Under the pieces are notes generated by a model. It was not told where the DNA came from. It worked only from the letters and a program-made list of their open reading frames with translations, and made no database searches. Of a DNA stretch of 64,000 nt, positions 36,457-46,378 are shown in pieces. The position numbers were made by a program, and so were the translations under genes. How positions within the stretch are numbered: position 1 is the stretch's first letter; every line of letters begins with the position of its first letter. The DNA comes from Pandoraea anhela (GTDB lineage: Bacteria > Pseudomonadota > Gammaproteobacteria > Burkholderiales > Burkholderiaceae): contig NZ_CABPSB010000002.1 of NCBI RefSeq assembly GCF_902459655.1, positions 248,001 to 312,000 on the forward strand. Reading direction: 5' to 3'.

Positions 36457-36913
36457 CCGAAGCCCCCCGCGCACGCTGGCTTGTTTGCGTGGCAGACGAC
36501 GGCGCGGCACCGAAAGCGTTGGGCAACAGCAAGCGCTGTTGTCGCGTGCCATGTCGAATGTCGACGAAATCGTCCCCGATGTTCACGACTTGCCACTCGC
36601 CCACCTTGTCGCCTTTGCTCACGTTGCGCCCGAAGCGGCCATCGACGCGCAAATACGCCACGGTGGCGTTCTCCACGCCGTAGATGAACAGCAGTTCGGG
36701 CGGTGTGTCGACATGCGCCGGCTTCGCGACATGGCGCTCATGCGCGGGGCCGGCGCCGGCGGCTTTCGATTCGGCTTGCTTCGCGTCCTGCGCTTGCTGC
36801 GATGCTTTCAGATGGGCGCGCGCGAAAGCGTCTATGGTCTCCTCGGCATGCGCCGTCGCCGGGAGCGTCGCCGCGATCGTCAACAAGGCACGACGGAAAA
36901 ACTTAGTGAACAT
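36440..36913 (-). CDS. pilP: Type IVb pilus biogenesis protein PilP
   Basis: Small exported pilus protein of the R64 PilP type. 157 residues from the ATG at 36913, preceded by AAGGAAC; a further in-frame ATG at 36952 would overlap pilO more. A signal peptide (FTKFFRRALLTIAATLPATAHA) is followed by an Ala/Lys-rich coiled region and a beta-rich C-terminal module (FIYGVENATVAYLRVDGR, GDKVGEWQVVNIGDDFVDI). It overlaps both neighbours, as expected for tightly coupled pilus genes. Its structural role is poorly known; it probably contacts the secretin or PilO. Confidence 0.8.
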   Translation of the reverse strand: MFTKFFRRALLTIAATLPATAHAEETIDAFARAHLKASQQAQDAKQAESKAAGAGPAHERHVAKPAHVDTPPELLFIYGVENATVAYLRVDGRFGRNVSKGDKVGEWQVVNIGDDFVDIRHGTRQQRLLLPNAFGAAPSSATQTSQRARGASDGDHF

Positions 36914-38234
36914 AGTAGGTTCCTTGTGCGGAGAAGACGGGCTTGCCGTCATCGATCACGATCTTCAGCTCGCCCAGAGACATGTTGCCGGCGCGCATCA
37001 TCAGGCCGGCGACGGAGTCGAAGAACGCCAGATGCCCGGCCATCCTCCATTCGCCTTTCGAAATCGGCGGGGGCACATCCTTACGCGCCCCCACCCCGGG
37101 GGGGACGGGCACCAGCGGCACCGGCATCGTCAGCGCGATATCCATGCCGTAGTCGCCGAGCGCTTGCAGACGCGCCCCCGCCGTGCGCAGGAACTGATTG
37201 CGCGGCACGGGCGCCACGCGGGCATCGCCATCGTCTTCAACCGCTTCCGATTCGTCATGCGACGCGGCGACCGTGCGGGCCGACGTGGCGTCGTCCTCAG
37301 GCAGCGTCACGACTTCCCTGGCGTGATCGAGGTCGACAATCTGCGCACCGGGCCGCTGGGACAGCAGCAGATCGAACGTGCCGCCCTCCCGGCGCCGCCA
37401 CTCGATGTCGCAACGCCGCGCCTTGCACTCGATGTTCGCCGGACGCCAGCCACCGGCATTCGCCGGCAAATGCTGAATCGTGCGCTGCAAATGCCGCGCG
37501 TACGACGCGCCCGTCGAGAAGGACTCCGCCGCAAGCGCGCGCTTGAGCGCCTGTTTGTAGGCGTCGACCGGATCGACGCGATTGGCGGCGGCGAGCTTCT
37601 CCTGCTGTACCGCGTCGTACCAGGTCCATCCCCCATACGCGCCGCCGCCGACCACCACCAGCGTCGCCATCAACACGGCGGCGACACGCATCTGGCGCAC
37701 CGGCAGCGCCTTTCGCACGGGCTTCAGACGCGCCTCCACCGCGGTGTCGCGCCGCGCCGCGGCGGCGATGTCGTCGAGCGTGATCACGACGTCCGCATGC
37801 GGCAAGTCCATGCGCATCACCCCCGCCACCTTCACGGGCCCTTCGACCTCCGCCATCCACTGTTCCAGACGATGCTTGAGCTGCGAGGCCGGAAGGTCGA
37901 GATCGAGTTCGGGACGATGATCGCGCAGCGTCACGAACAGCGCCCGCGCCGGATCGTCCGGATCGGGATGAATGAACGCGACGTTCGGTCCCTCGACCAG
38001 CGAGCCGAGCACGGCCGCCAGCGCAACGCCGTGGACGTCGGCGTCCGGAGCCCCGTCCACGGGCAGCGACACCAGTCCGACAGTGCGCGTACCGGCGCCA
38101 TCGTCGGTTACGGTGAAGTGAGACGCGTCGCGACTGCGTGCGAGGTTGCGAATCTCGACCATCTCCTTCTCGAGGCCGATCAGGGTCTCCCACTGCGCGC
38201 CGACAACGAGGTGATTGGACAGTGCGCGCGCCAT
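36903..38234 (-). CDS. pilO: Type IVb pilus protein PilO (PilO2 family)
   Basis: Inner-membrane assembly protein. 443 residues: a cytoplasmic N-terminal part of about 175 residues with an actin-like fold look (VGLVSLPVDGA), one membrane helix near 187-205 (AAVLMATLVVVGGGAYGGW), and a periplasmic part rich in acidic and Pro residues that ends in a beta domain (GKPVFSAQGTYYVH). It begins 1 bp before the secretin stop position and overlaps pilP by 11 bp. Family assignment is by length, topology and operon position. Confidence 0.8.
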   Translation of the reverse strand: MARALSNHLVVGAQWETLIGLEKEMVEIRNLARSRDASHFTVTDDGAGTRTVGLVSLPVDGAPDADVHGVALAAVLGSLVEGPNVAFIHPDPDDPARALFVTLRDHRPELDLDLPASQLKHRLEQWMAEVEGPVKVAGVMRMDLPHADVVITLDDIAAAARRDTAVEARLKPVRKALPVRQMRVAAVLMATLVVVGGGAYGGWTWYDAVQQEKLAAANRVDPVDAYKQALKRALAAESFSTGASYARHLQRTIQHLPANAGGWRPANIECKARRCDIEWRRREGGTFDLLLSQRPGAQIVDLDHAREVVTLPEDDATSARTVAASHDESEAVEDDGDARVAPVPRNQFLRTAGARLQALGDYGMDIALTMPVPLVPVPPGVGARKDVPPPISKGEWRMAGHLAFFDSVAGLMMRAGNMSLGELKIVIDDGKPVFSAQGTYYVH

Positions 38235-38235
38235 G

Positions 38236-39984
38236 TCACACGCCCTCGGTCAGTTCCGGCGAGATCAGGATCACGACTTCGTTGACGTGCTGATTCGCCT
38301 CCTTCATGCCGCCTTCGTAATTGAAGATGCCGTCACGCTCGGTGTTGTCGTCCTTGCGGCGAAAGCCGCTCAGCACCAGCGTATCGCCCGACTTGAGCGA
38401 CGCACGCTGCATCGTCTGCACGGACGCCGTAATCGGCAATTGCAGGAATGTCCCTGCGCCGAGACCGTCGTCGTTGCCTCTGCGGTCGTCGTCCTTGTCG
38501 CCGATATCGACACTCACGCCCTTGCCGTCGATGTCGGCCCTCACGCCCGAGCGATTGCCGCCCTGCGCGTCGGTGCCGCTCGCGGCCTCCTTGCCGGTGC
38601 GCAGATTGATCTTGTCGAGCTTCTTCAGGTCGGACATATCGATCTGCACTTGCAACATCACGCTGCGGTTGTCCATCAGCGTGGGCAAGAGGTTCATCAC
38701 GAAGCCGGTGGTCAGCACCGACTGCTCGGCCGTCACCACCGCCTGCCCGCCGTAGTTGCCCGGCGTCATCTTGGTCTGCGCGACGAAGCCGCGATTTTGC
38801 GTGACGGCCACCGGCGCGGGCTGGTTGTTCAGCGTCACGACCGTCGTGTCGATCACCGTGCTGACGCGCCCTTGCCTGCTGAGCGCCTTGAGGAACGCCG
38901 AGGAGCCGGCGAGACGGCCTTTGGGAATCTTGCTCACGCTCAAGCCGCCTTTGCGCGTCATGAGGGCGCCGCCCATGGCCGGCCCGCTCAGCCCTGCGAT
39001 GAAGCCGCTCGCGGAGCGATAGACGAGATCCCAGTCGATCCCGGCTGCCGAATTTTCATCGAGCGTGACCGAGTAGACCTGCACACGCAGCTTGACCTGG
39101 CGGCCGAGCACCGCGTTCTCCGAATCGATGTATTGCGCCACGCGCGCCATCACATCGGCCGTATCGGTCACGACCAGCGAACTGGTGACGACCGATGGCG
39201 TCACCCGCCCGCCTGGCGAGAGCATGTCGGTGACGGACTTGACGAGGTCGGTCCAGTAATCGAGTTCCGACTCGACAGTGACGTTGGCGTCCGCATTGAA
39301 GCTCAGGTCGACGCCGCCCGACGCAGCCCCGCCGCCCCCGGATGCACCACGGTCTGCCTTCATCTTCGAGGACTTGCCGACGGACGCCGTGTACGACGAA
39401 CTGCCGGGCATCATCTTGATCTGGAACGTACGTGTGACGTAGCGCGCGAATTGCACCACGCCGTCGCGATATGTCCAGTGTGTGCCCGACCGGTGCGCGA
39501 TGGTATCGAGCAGCCCCGAGAGCGAGCCGTGATATTGCAGCGGCACGGCGGGTTCGCCGCTGTCCGTGCAATTGAGTCGAAAGAGTTGATTGCCCGAACC
39601 CGGGCCGCCGCGACCGCCATGATCGCCGGCAGGCCCGGTGTCGCATCCCACGTCCGACGCCAGACGAATCGTCAGACCGTTACCTCTCGCGACTTGCGTG
39701 AGCAATACCGACATCGGCAACGGCGAGCCCGTGGAAAAACGCACCTCGCGCTTGAAGAAGTCCGGCAAGGCGACCGTCGCGTTGACGGCGACGGACTTGC
39801 GGGAGAGCCATGCCCCTTCGACACGCTCGATGGCGCCGATGGGCGGTGCCGCATGGGTTTCGGACGCGGCGCGCGCCGTTTCGCGCGCCTGCGTAACGTT
39901 TTCGTCCGTTTTCGACAGCATGCCCGGCGTGCCGCACGCTGACAGTAACGTGATGGCGCACAACACGCCGAGTCGCATTCTCAT
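38236..39984 (-). CDS. pilN: Type IVb pilus secretin lipoprotein PilN (BfpB/TcpC-like)
   Basis: Outer-membrane secretin through which the pilus is extruded. 582 residues from the ATG at 39984; a second ATG follows six bases later. The signal peptide ends in lipobox LLSAC, with C17 as the lipidated residue, the mark of type IVb secretins that insert without a pilotin. N-terminal STN-like domain (LPDFFKREVRFSTG), then N1-type repeat and C-terminal secretin domain with VPVxxxGxFLQLPITASVQT-like strands (GAGTFLQLPITASVQTM) and SGDTLVLSGFRRKD. A Gly/Ser-rich loop is at about 235-250. Directly upstream of pilO. Confidence 0.88.
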   Translation of the reverse strand: MRMRLGVLCAITLLSACGTPGMLSKTDENVTQARETARAASETHAAPPIGAIERVEGAWLSRKSVAVNATVALPDFFKREVRFSTGSPLPMSVLLTQVARGNGLTIRLASDVGCDTGPAGDHGGRGGPGSGNQLFRLNCTDSGEPAVPLQYHGSLSGLLDTIAHRSGTHWTYRDGVVQFARYVTRTFQIKMMPGSSSYTASVGKSSKMKADRGASGGGGAASGGVDLSFNADANVTVESELDYWTDLVKSVTDMLSPGGRVTPSVVTSSLVVTDTADVMARVAQYIDSENAVLGRQVKLRVQVYSVTLDENSAAGIDWDLVYRSASGFIAGLSGPAMGGALMTRKGGLSVSKIPKGRLAGSSAFLKALSRQGRVSTVIDTTVVTLNNQPAPVAVTQNRGFVAQTKMTPGNYGGQAVVTAEQSVLTTGFVMNLLPTLMDNRSVMLQVQIDMSDLKKLDKINLRTGKEAASGTDAQGGNRSGVRADIDGKGVSVDIGDKDDDRRGNDDGLGAGTFLQLPITASVQTMQRASLKSGDTLVLSGFRRKDDNTERDGIFNYEGGMKEANQHVNEVVILISPELTEGV

Positions 39985-40032
39985 GGATGACCGCTTCCGA
40001 TCTGGTTCGCCGTGCACGAGGCACGGCGCTGG

Positions 40033-40566
40033 TTATTGTGTGGCGTGCACCACGCGCAACACGCGATTGGCCTCGTAGACCTTCACGCGTATCGGCGCAT
40101 CGGTGTTTTGCAGCGAACGCACGACCTGCTCGACGACGCCGAGAAAATCGCCCTGAAACGTGGCGGGATATTCGATGGGGAAATCGCGATCGATCTCCCA
40201 CGCGAGTTGCCAGCCATGGCGCTCGGCGAAGCGGCGGACAGCCTGCGAGACGCGGCCGTCCGACGGCCGGAGCGCCAGCTCGAACGCGGCCGGCGGCGGG
40301 GTGAGCGCAACCGGCGGGCCGGCGGGCAGGACCGGTGCAGGCTCGGCCTGTACATACCGCCGCGCATCGTCCACCGTCTGCGCATGCGACGCGTCGGGTG
40401 CGGGTTCCGCACGCTCGCGAGCACCGGCCGACTGCATCAGCGGTTTGTGGCTCGCGAACATCCACGTCACGTCGGTTTGAGGTGCTGCGCCGGCGGTGCG
40501 TGCCAACGGCAGCACGCCTGCGCACATCACCGCGACCAGCGCAACACGCATTCCTGAATGAGTCAT
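40033..40566 (-). CDS. pilL: TcpQ/PilL-like pilus periplasmic protein
   Basis: Exported protein with a TcpQ-type C-terminal domain that helps stabilise or localise the secretin in Tcp and R64 systems. 177 residues from the ATG at 40566. Signal peptide MRVALVAVMCAGVLPLARTAGA, a Pro/Ala-rich linker, then the conserved domain RFAERHGWQLAWEIDRDFPI... ending VKVYEANRVLRVVHAT. It is shorter than R64 PilL. It lies between the prepilin gene and the secretin gene. Assignment is moderate because the family is divergent. Confidence 0.75.
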   Translation of the reverse strand: MTHSGMRVALVAVMCAGVLPLARTAGAAPQTDVTWMFASHKPLMQSAGARERAEPAPDASHAQTVDDARRYVQAEPAPVLPAGPPVALTPPPAAFELALRPSDGRVSQAVRRFAERHGWQLAWEIDRDFPIEYPATFQGDFLGVVEQVVRSLQNTDAPIRVKVYEANRVLRVVHATQ

Positions 40567-40685
40567 GTCTTGTCCGCCTTTCAATCAGATCCTCGTGAGC
40601 CCCAATCGCCCCGCCTGTCGCACCTGTACCCTCTGGCCCATCTGGCCCATCGGCTCGGTTGGGCCCATTACCCCGTGAACGCTTC

Positions 40686-41303
40686 TCATCCGGCGATGGT
40701 GAATTCCAGTTCGGCCTGCGTCACACCGGCGCTGCTCGCGTCCTGCGTGCAAGCCTTGCTGATCTCGGAGATCTTGTTGTCCGACTTCGATTTGATAACC
40801 TGACCGTTGATGGTGAGCGTGGCGAACAGGCCGTTCATCTTCGAGGCGAAGTCTTCGCATTGCGAACTCGGATAACCGACGGACTTTACGGTGACGCCGC
40901 TCGACGGATAGCCGCCGCTGCCAGACGGCACGGCGTCGATCGTCACTTCCCCCCCGAAGCGATTCAGAATCGTCGTGGTGCCGGCAGGGCGGTTGAACGG
41001 CTCTGCGATCGCGGTCGGTCGAATGTCGACCTGCGTGCTCTTACCCGCGATGAGCGTGCCCGCAGCCACCGCGTTCTGCACGGCCAGCGCCGACATCTGC
41101 CAGTCCTTCATCTCCTGCGACAACTTCACGTTGTTCATCAGGCGTGGCACACCGACCATCGCCCCGGCCATGATCAACCCCATCACCGCCACCGCGACGG
41201 ACAGTTCGACCAGCGTCACGCCTCGCTGACGGCGCTTGTTCACCCGAAGCGCCAGCGGGTTATTGAGTTGCGCGATTGCGCTCGCGTCTGTACGTACGTT
41301 CAT
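40686..41303 (-). CDS. pilS: Type IVb major prepilin (PilS-like)
   Basis: Pilus subunit precursor, 205 residues from the ATG at 41303. The leader is long (28 residues, ending NKRRQRG) and the mature protein starts VTLVELSVAVAVMGLIMAG: Val at +1 instead of Phe and Glu at +5, both type IVb features. The globular part has two Cys (SSQCEDFAS and ISKACTQDA) able to form the C-terminal disulfide loop, and a central segment with NNVKLSQEMKDWQMSALAVQ as the alpha-1 extension. It is the first gene of the operon; 119 bp separate it from pilL. No minor pilin or adhesin gene follows. Confidence 0.9.
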   Translation of the reverse strand: MNVRTDASAIAQLNNPLALRVNKRRQRGVTLVELSVAVAVMGLIMAGAMVGVPRLMNNVKLSQEMKDWQMSALAVQNAVAAGTLIAGKSTQVDIRPTAIAEPFNRPAGTTTILNRFGGEVTIDAVPSGSGGYPSSGVTVKSVGYPSSQCEDFASKMNGLFATLTINGQVIKSKSDNKISEISKACTQDASSAGVTQAELEFTIAG

Positions 41304-41784
41304 TTTTGAGTCCACTGTTTTGAAAGAATGAAAAGAAACGACGCCACGATCCGAGAGACGTCCTCGTGACGACAGGGGCGATTTATGCCCGAATGCGGAC
41401 CGTTGCGTTGTCGCGTGCAGCACGCGTCTTTCGCAAATTGACATTCGACGCAAGCAAGAAATCGCCCATTGGCACGCCATTTCCGATACCTCGGGATGCA
41501 TGTCGACAATCGCGAAATGCATCGCGAAACATGGGCAGGAACGAGACGGGCCGTGGAAACCGGTCGGCAGAACGACGACCGGGACATCAGTGTGAAAATC
41601 GGAATGCGACTAAACGCAATTCGAGGGTTGTCGGAGCGGGCGGCAAACGTCAGGAATCAGCCGATTCACAAGCCATATTGCATGGCTTTCGGATGACGAA
41701 TGCGAGTGCTTCGTGTCGTGGCGGCAGCGCTCGACACCGCGCGGCACGCCTGAAAAGCATGCCGCGCATCGGTATCGTCAGCGC
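41304..41784. other. Intergenic region upstream of the pilus operon
   Basis: 481 bp between the prepilin start and the RND pump stop, both on the minus strand. It must contain the pilus promoter. A 75-codon frame at 41469-41696 on the plus strand has no family features and I do not count it as a gene. I found no clear sigma-54 or sigma-70 consensus, and no terminator for the pilus side. Confidence 0.5.
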
Positions 41785-44700
41785 TCAGTGCGCGTGACCG
41801 GTCCGGAGGGTATCGGCGCCCGCAATGCGCCCGGCACCGTGCGCCTCATGCGCGCCTTGCCCCGCGTCGGCATGCTCCTCGCCGTCGTTCGCCGCCTTGT
41901 CACCGGGCAGCACGAGCGGGCCGTTACCGGCGAAACGATCGAGATAGAGATAGATGACCGGCGTGATGTAGAGCGTGATCACCTGCGAGAACAGCAAGCC
42001 GCCGACCACTGCCAGGCCGAGCGGCTGACGCAACTCTGCCCCGGCCCCCAACCCGAGCGCGATCGGCAATGCGCCCATGAGCGCGGCCAGCGTGGTCATC
42101 ATGATCGGTCGGAAGCGCAACGCACACGCCTGACGAATCGCCTCCGCCGGCGTCAAGCCGCCGTTGCGCTGCGCATCGAGTGCGAAGTCGATCATCATGA
42201 TGGCGTTCTTCTTCACGATACCGATCAGCATGAGAATGCCGATCACCGCGATGAGCGAGAGATCCATGCCGAACAGGCGCAGCGTCAGCAGCGCCCCGAC
42301 GGCGGCCGACGGCAAGCCCGCCAGAATCGTAATCGGATGGATGTAGCTCTCATAGAGCACGCCGAGCAGCACGTAGATGACCAGCAATGCGCCCACGAGC
42401 AGCACGACCTGGCTCGACTGCGACTTCTGGAACGCCGCGGCGTCGCCGCCCCAGCTCGTGATGATGCTCGGCGGGAAACCCAACTGGTGCTGGAAGCTCA
42501 CGATTTTCTGCGAGGCGTCGCCCAACGCCGCCCCCGGGGCGAGGTTGAACGAAAGCGTCACGGCCTGCAACTGGCCCTGATGGTTCACCGACACCGGCCC
42601 CATCTTGCGCTCGACCGTCGCCACGGCCGAGAGCGGCACCAGCGCACCGCCCTTGCCGCGCACGTAGATCTTGTCGAACGCGCCTTCGTCGCGGCGATCG
42701 TTATCGTCCGCCTGCAAGATCACCTGATAGCTGTCGCTCGGCGTGTAGATGGTCGATACCTGACGCTCGCCGAATGCGCTGTACAGCGCACTGCGAATGT
42801 CGCCGATGGCCACACCCAGCGTATTCGCCTTGTCGCGATCGATGGTGAGTTGCGCTTGCAGACCCTTCATCTGCGCGTCGGTCGTCACGTCGCGGAAGAT
42901 CGGGTCGGCGCGCATCAGGTTCATCAGACGATCCGACCACAACTGCATCTCGCCCGGCTTCACGCTTTGCATCACGTACTGGTAGCGGCTCTTGCTCTGC
43001 TTGCCGCCCAGTTGCAGGTTCTGCACCGGGTTGAAGTAGACGCTCAGCCCCGGCACCTGTTTCACGTCGCGCCGCAGCGCTTCGAGCACCTCGCTCATGT
43101 GCGGCCGCTCGCCGTGCGGTTTCAGGTTGATGAACATGCGCCCCTGATTGCTGTCGTTGGCCGACACAATCACGGTCTGCACCGCAGGATTCGCGCGAAT
43201 GATATCGCCCGCCTGACGCAGCAACGCCGACATCGCCGTGAACGAGATGTCCTGCGCGCCCTCGGCCGTCACCTGCACCTGTCCGATGTCCTCGCTCGGG
43301 AAGAAACCCTTCGGAATCGTGGCGAAAAGCACGCCGGTGGCGATGAACGTGGCGCCGGCGGCCACCATCACCCAACGACGATGCGCGAGGCACCAGTCGA
43401 CACTGCGCACGTAGGCGTTCTGCACCCACACGAAACCGTTCTCGAACCATTGCGTGGCGCGCAGCCCCATCCCTTCGTCCTGCTCGTGCCTGAGATAGCG
43501 GCTGCACAGCATCGGTATCAGCGTGAGCGACACCGCCGCCGATACCAGAATCGCCAGCGACACCACCACGGCGAACTCGTGGAACATCAGCCCGATCACG
43601 CCCGGCATGAAGAAGATGGGGATGAACACGGCGACCAGCGAGATCGAAATCGAGAGAATCGTGAAACCCATCTCACGCGAGCCGACGAGTGCAGCGCGCA
43701 GCGGCGGCACCCCGTTCTCGATGTGGCGCACGATGTTCTCGAGCATCACGATGGCGTCGTCCACGACCAGCCCCACGGCGAGCGTGATGCCCAGCAGCGA
43801 GATATTGTCGATGGAATAGCCCATGCCCTTCATGAGCGCGACAGTGCCGATCAGCGACACCGGCAGCGACATCACCGGAATGAGCGTGGCGGCGAGGCGT
43901 CTCAGGAACAGAAAGATCACCAGCGTGACGAGAATCACCGTGAGCGCGAGTGTGAACTGCACGTCGTCGATGGACTCGCGGATCGAGACCGAACGGTCGT
44001 TGAGCAGCTTGACCTGAATGGACTGCGGCATCTGTTCGCCCAGACGCGGCAGCGCCGCCTTCACCTGATCGACCGTGGCCACCGTGTTCGCATTGGGCTG
44101 ACGCAGCACCGCGAGCACGATCGAGCGCTCGCCGTTGACCCAACTGCCCGTCTTGACCGACTCGACGCTGTCCTGCACGTCGGCCACGTCGCGCAGGTAC
44201 ACCGGGTTGCCGTTCACGCTGGCGATGATGAGATTGGCGAACTGCTCGGCCTTCGTCATCTGACGGTTGGCTTCGATGGTCAGCGTCTGGCGGCTGCCGT
44301 CGAGCGTGCCGACGGGGCTGTTCGCGTTGGCCGACGCCAGCGCGCGTGCCACGTCGTCGAGCGTGAGTTTGCGCGCGGCGAGCGCGTCGGGCCGAGCCTT
44401 CACGCGCACCGCGAAACGCTTCTGCCCGAAGATCAGCACCTGCGCGACGCCGGGCAGCGTGGAGAGCGTCGGGGAGACGAGGTTTTCCGCGTAGTCGTCG
44501 AGTTCCGCCAGCGACATCGACGGCGAGTTCATCGCAAGGAACAGAATCGGCGCATCGGCCGGATTGACCTTGCGATACGACGGCGGCGTGGTCATCTCCA
44601 CCGGCAGCTTGCGCTGCGCGCGGAACAGCGCCGCCTGCACGTCGACGGCCGCCGCGTCGATATCGCGGTCGCTGTCGAACTCGATGATGATCGAGGTGTT

Positions 44701-44961
44701 GCCCTGCGTATTGGTCGAACTGATGACCGCCACGCCGGCAATCGTCGAGAACTGCTTTTCCATCGGCGCGGCGACCGACGCGGCCATCGTCTCCGGGCTC
44801 GCCCCGGGCAAGGTCGCCGTGACCTGAATGACGGGCGAGTTATAGCTGGGCAGGGCGGAAATCGGGATCTGACCGTACGCGATCAGGCCAGCCACGACGG
44901 CCGCCACGCACAGCAGGATCGTCATGACCGGCCGGCGGATACAGAGTTCTGAGAGGTTCAT
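41785..44961 (-). CDS. RND multidrug efflux transporter, HAE-1 family (MdtC-like)
   Basis: Proton-driven inner-membrane pump subunit. 1058 residues with twelve membrane helices and two large periplasmic loops. The start MNLSELCIRRPVMTILL is typical. The proton-relay Asp pair lies in AVGLVVDDAIVMLENI (TM4). PVSLIGTVALMKGMGYSID and IGIVKKNAIMMIDFALD (TM10) are other signatures. Closest in style to the MdtB/MdtC group, whose members may form heterotrimers, but only one pump gene is present here. The start overlaps the adaptor stop by ATGA. No outer-membrane channel gene is in the window. Confidence 0.93.
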   Translation of the reverse strand: MNLSELCIRRPVMTILLCVAAVVAGLIAYGQIPISALPSYNSPVIQVTATLPGASPETMAASVAAPMEKQFSTIAGVAVISSTNTQGNTSIIIEFDSDRDIDAAAVDVQAALFRAQRKLPVEMTTPPSYRKVNPADAPILFLAMNSPSMSLAELDDYAENLVSPTLSTLPGVAQVLIFGQKRFAVRVKARPDALAARKLTLDDVARALASANANSPVGTLDGSRQTLTIEANRQMTKAEQFANLIIASVNGNPVYLRDVADVQDSVESVKTGSWVNGERSIVLAVLRQPNANTVATVDQVKAALPRLGEQMPQSIQVKLLNDRSVSIRESIDDVQFTLALTVILVTLVIFLFLRRLAATLIPVMSLPVSLIGTVALMKGMGYSIDNISLLGITLAVGLVVDDAIVMLENIVRHIENGVPPLRAALVGSREMGFTILSISISLVAVFIPIFFMPGVIGLMFHEFAVVVSLAILVSAAVSLTLIPMLCSRYLRHEQDEGMGLRATQWFENGFVWVQNAYVRSVDWCLAHRRWVMVAAGATFIATGVLFATIPKGFFPSEDIGQVQVTAEGAQDISFTAMSALLRQAGDIIRANPAVQTVIVSANDSNQGRMFINLKPHGERPHMSEVLEALRRDVKQVPGLSVYFNPVQNLQLGGKQSKSRYQYVMQSVKPGEMQLWSDRLMNLMRADPIFRDVTTDAQMKGLQAQLTIDRDKANTLGVAIGDIRSALYSAFGERQVSTIYTPSDSYQVILQADDNDRRDEGAFDKIYVRGKGGALVPLSAVATVERKMGPVSVNHQGQLQAVTLSFNLAPGAALGDASQKIVSFQHQLGFPPSIITSWGGDAAAFQKSQSSQVVLLVGALLVIYVLLGVLYESYIHPITILAGLPSAAVGALLTLRLFGMDLSLIAVIGILMLIGIVKKNAIMMIDFALDAQRNGGLTPAEAIRQACALRFRPIMMTTLAALMGALPIALGLGAGAELRQPLGLAVVGGLLFSQVITLYITPVIYLYLDRFAGNGPLVLPGDKAANDGEEHADAGQGAHEAHGAGRIAGADTLRTGHAH

Positions 44962-46217
44962 GGGGCCTTCCCGCCATCGCCTGCGGCTGCCACGGCGGGA
45001 ACAGCAGGAACGGCGGCACCGCTCGCACCGTCACGCGACGCCACGACCGTCACCGTGTTGCCCGGACGCAGATTCTCCGCGCCTTCCTGCACGACCTTCA
45101 CGCCGGCGGGCACGCCGTCGACGACCGCAAGTTTCGCTTCCACATAGCCGACCTTGACCGGCTTCGCGCTGACCTTGCCGTCGTCGCCGATCACGTAGAC
45201 GAATTTGCCGTCCGGCCCGGTCTGCACCGCCTGCGGCGGCACCACGCTCGCCTGCTTGAGCACGCGGCCGATCACCGCGACGTTGAGGTACATGCCGGGC
45301 CAGAGCTTCGCGTCGCGATTGTCGTAGGCGGCCTTCAACCGGATGGTGCCGGTTTGCGAGTCGACGGCGTTGTCGATGAAGCTCAGTTGCCCGGTCACGT
45401 GCACGCCCGTGGTGCCGAGCGTGGCGGTCACCGACACGGGGCCGCCGGCGCGCGCGGCCTGCAATTCGGCCAGCGCGCCCTCGGGCAACGTGAAGCTGAT
45501 ATCGATCGGATCGAGTTGGGTGATGCTCACGAGCGCCGCGCCGCCTGGCGTCACGAGGCTGCCCGGGTGCACGTTGATCGCGCCGGTGCGACCGTCGATA
45601 CCCGCGCGGATCTGGTTGTAGTCGACCGCCACCTGACTGGCGGCGATCGCCGCACGGTCGGCGGCGACTTGTGCCGTGAGACTGTCCACGCCGCTTTGCG
45701 CCGTATCGAGCGCGCTTTGCGAGACGAAGTGCTCGGCGATCAGTTGTCTGGTGCGCGCGAGCGTGCGGCGGGCATTGGCGAGATCGGCTTCGTCCTTGGC
45801 GAGTTGCGCCTGCACCTTCTTGAGGTTGGCCTCGTCCATGCGCGCGTCGAGCGAGAACAGCAACTGCCCGGCTTTGACGAAGTCGCCTTCCTTGATATGC
45901 ACCTGACGGATCGTGCTGGAGATTTGCGGACGAACGTCGATGGTCTGGCGCGCGGTCACTGTGCCGTTGGCAATGAGCCGGACCGGGACGTCGCGCACCT
46001 CGACCGTGGTGGCCGTAACGGACGGCGCGGCGAGCGCCTTGACCGGCGCCTGCACACCGCGCGAACGCCACCAGATGCCCGCGCCGGCGACCACCGCCAC
46101 GGCCAGCACACCCACGATCCAGCGGCGTGCCCCCGGCTTGCCCGGGTTAGCCGTACCTGCCTGCCCACGGGCGGCCGCGTCCCCCGGCAACGGCCGGTGG
46201 GCGTTCTCGTCACTCAT
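44958..46217 (-). CDS. RND efflux periplasmic adaptor (MdtA-like)
   Basis: Membrane-fusion protein joining the pump to an outer-membrane channel. 419 residues: a membrane anchor near 33-50 (WIVGVLAVAVVAGAGIWW), a barrel-sandwich half starting VTARQTIDVRPQISSTIRQV, a coiled-coil hairpin (LDARMDEANLKKVQAQLAKD ... RTRQLIAEHFVSQSALDTA), then lipoyl and beta-barrel domains ending in PGNTVTVVAS. The Gly/Ala/Pro tail is low complexity. First gene of a two-gene operon with the pump; no regulator gene adjacent. Confidence 0.92.
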   Translation of the reverse strand: MSDENAHRPLPGDAAARGQAGTANPGKPGARRWIVGVLAVAVVAGAGIWWRSRGVQAPVKALAAPSVTATTVEVRDVPVRLIANGTVTARQTIDVRPQISSTIRQVHIKEGDFVKAGQLLFSLDARMDEANLKKVQAQLAKDEADLANARRTLARTRQLIAEHFVSQSALDTAQSGVDSLTAQVAADRAAIAASQVAVDYNQIRAGIDGRTGAINVHPGSLVTPGGAALVSITQLDPIDISFTLPEGALAELQAARAGGPVSVTATLGTTGVHVTGQLSFIDNAVDSQTGTIRLKAAYDNRDAKLWPGMYLNVAVIGRVLKQASVVPPQAVQTGPDGKFVYVIGDDGKVSAKPVKVGYVEAKLAVVDGVPAGVKVVQEGAENLRPGNTVTVVASRDGASGAAVPAVPAVAAAGDGGKAP

Positions 46218-46378
46218 CTTCTTCCCCGTTTACCCATGCGACGCCAACTTGCCGGCCAAGCCCCCGCTCGTCCTGCCGCGTCGGTTTCTACTGATAAAAC
46301 AACCGTGGCGCCTTGCCACGGCGATGCATGTCGATGCGCTGTCGCAGCATGCCTGCGGCGTGCCGACGTCAGCCCGTG

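Noticed and set aside
41469-41696. A 75-codon frame upstream of the pilus operon as a small gene or second pilin
   Set aside because: No signal or prepilin motif, no ribosome site and no recognisable composition.
41713-44952. A 1079-codon open frame on the plus strand opposite the RND pump
   Set aside because: Its Arg/His/Asp-rich composition is that of an antisense shadow of a high-GC gene; the minus-strand pump has full family motifs over the same interval.
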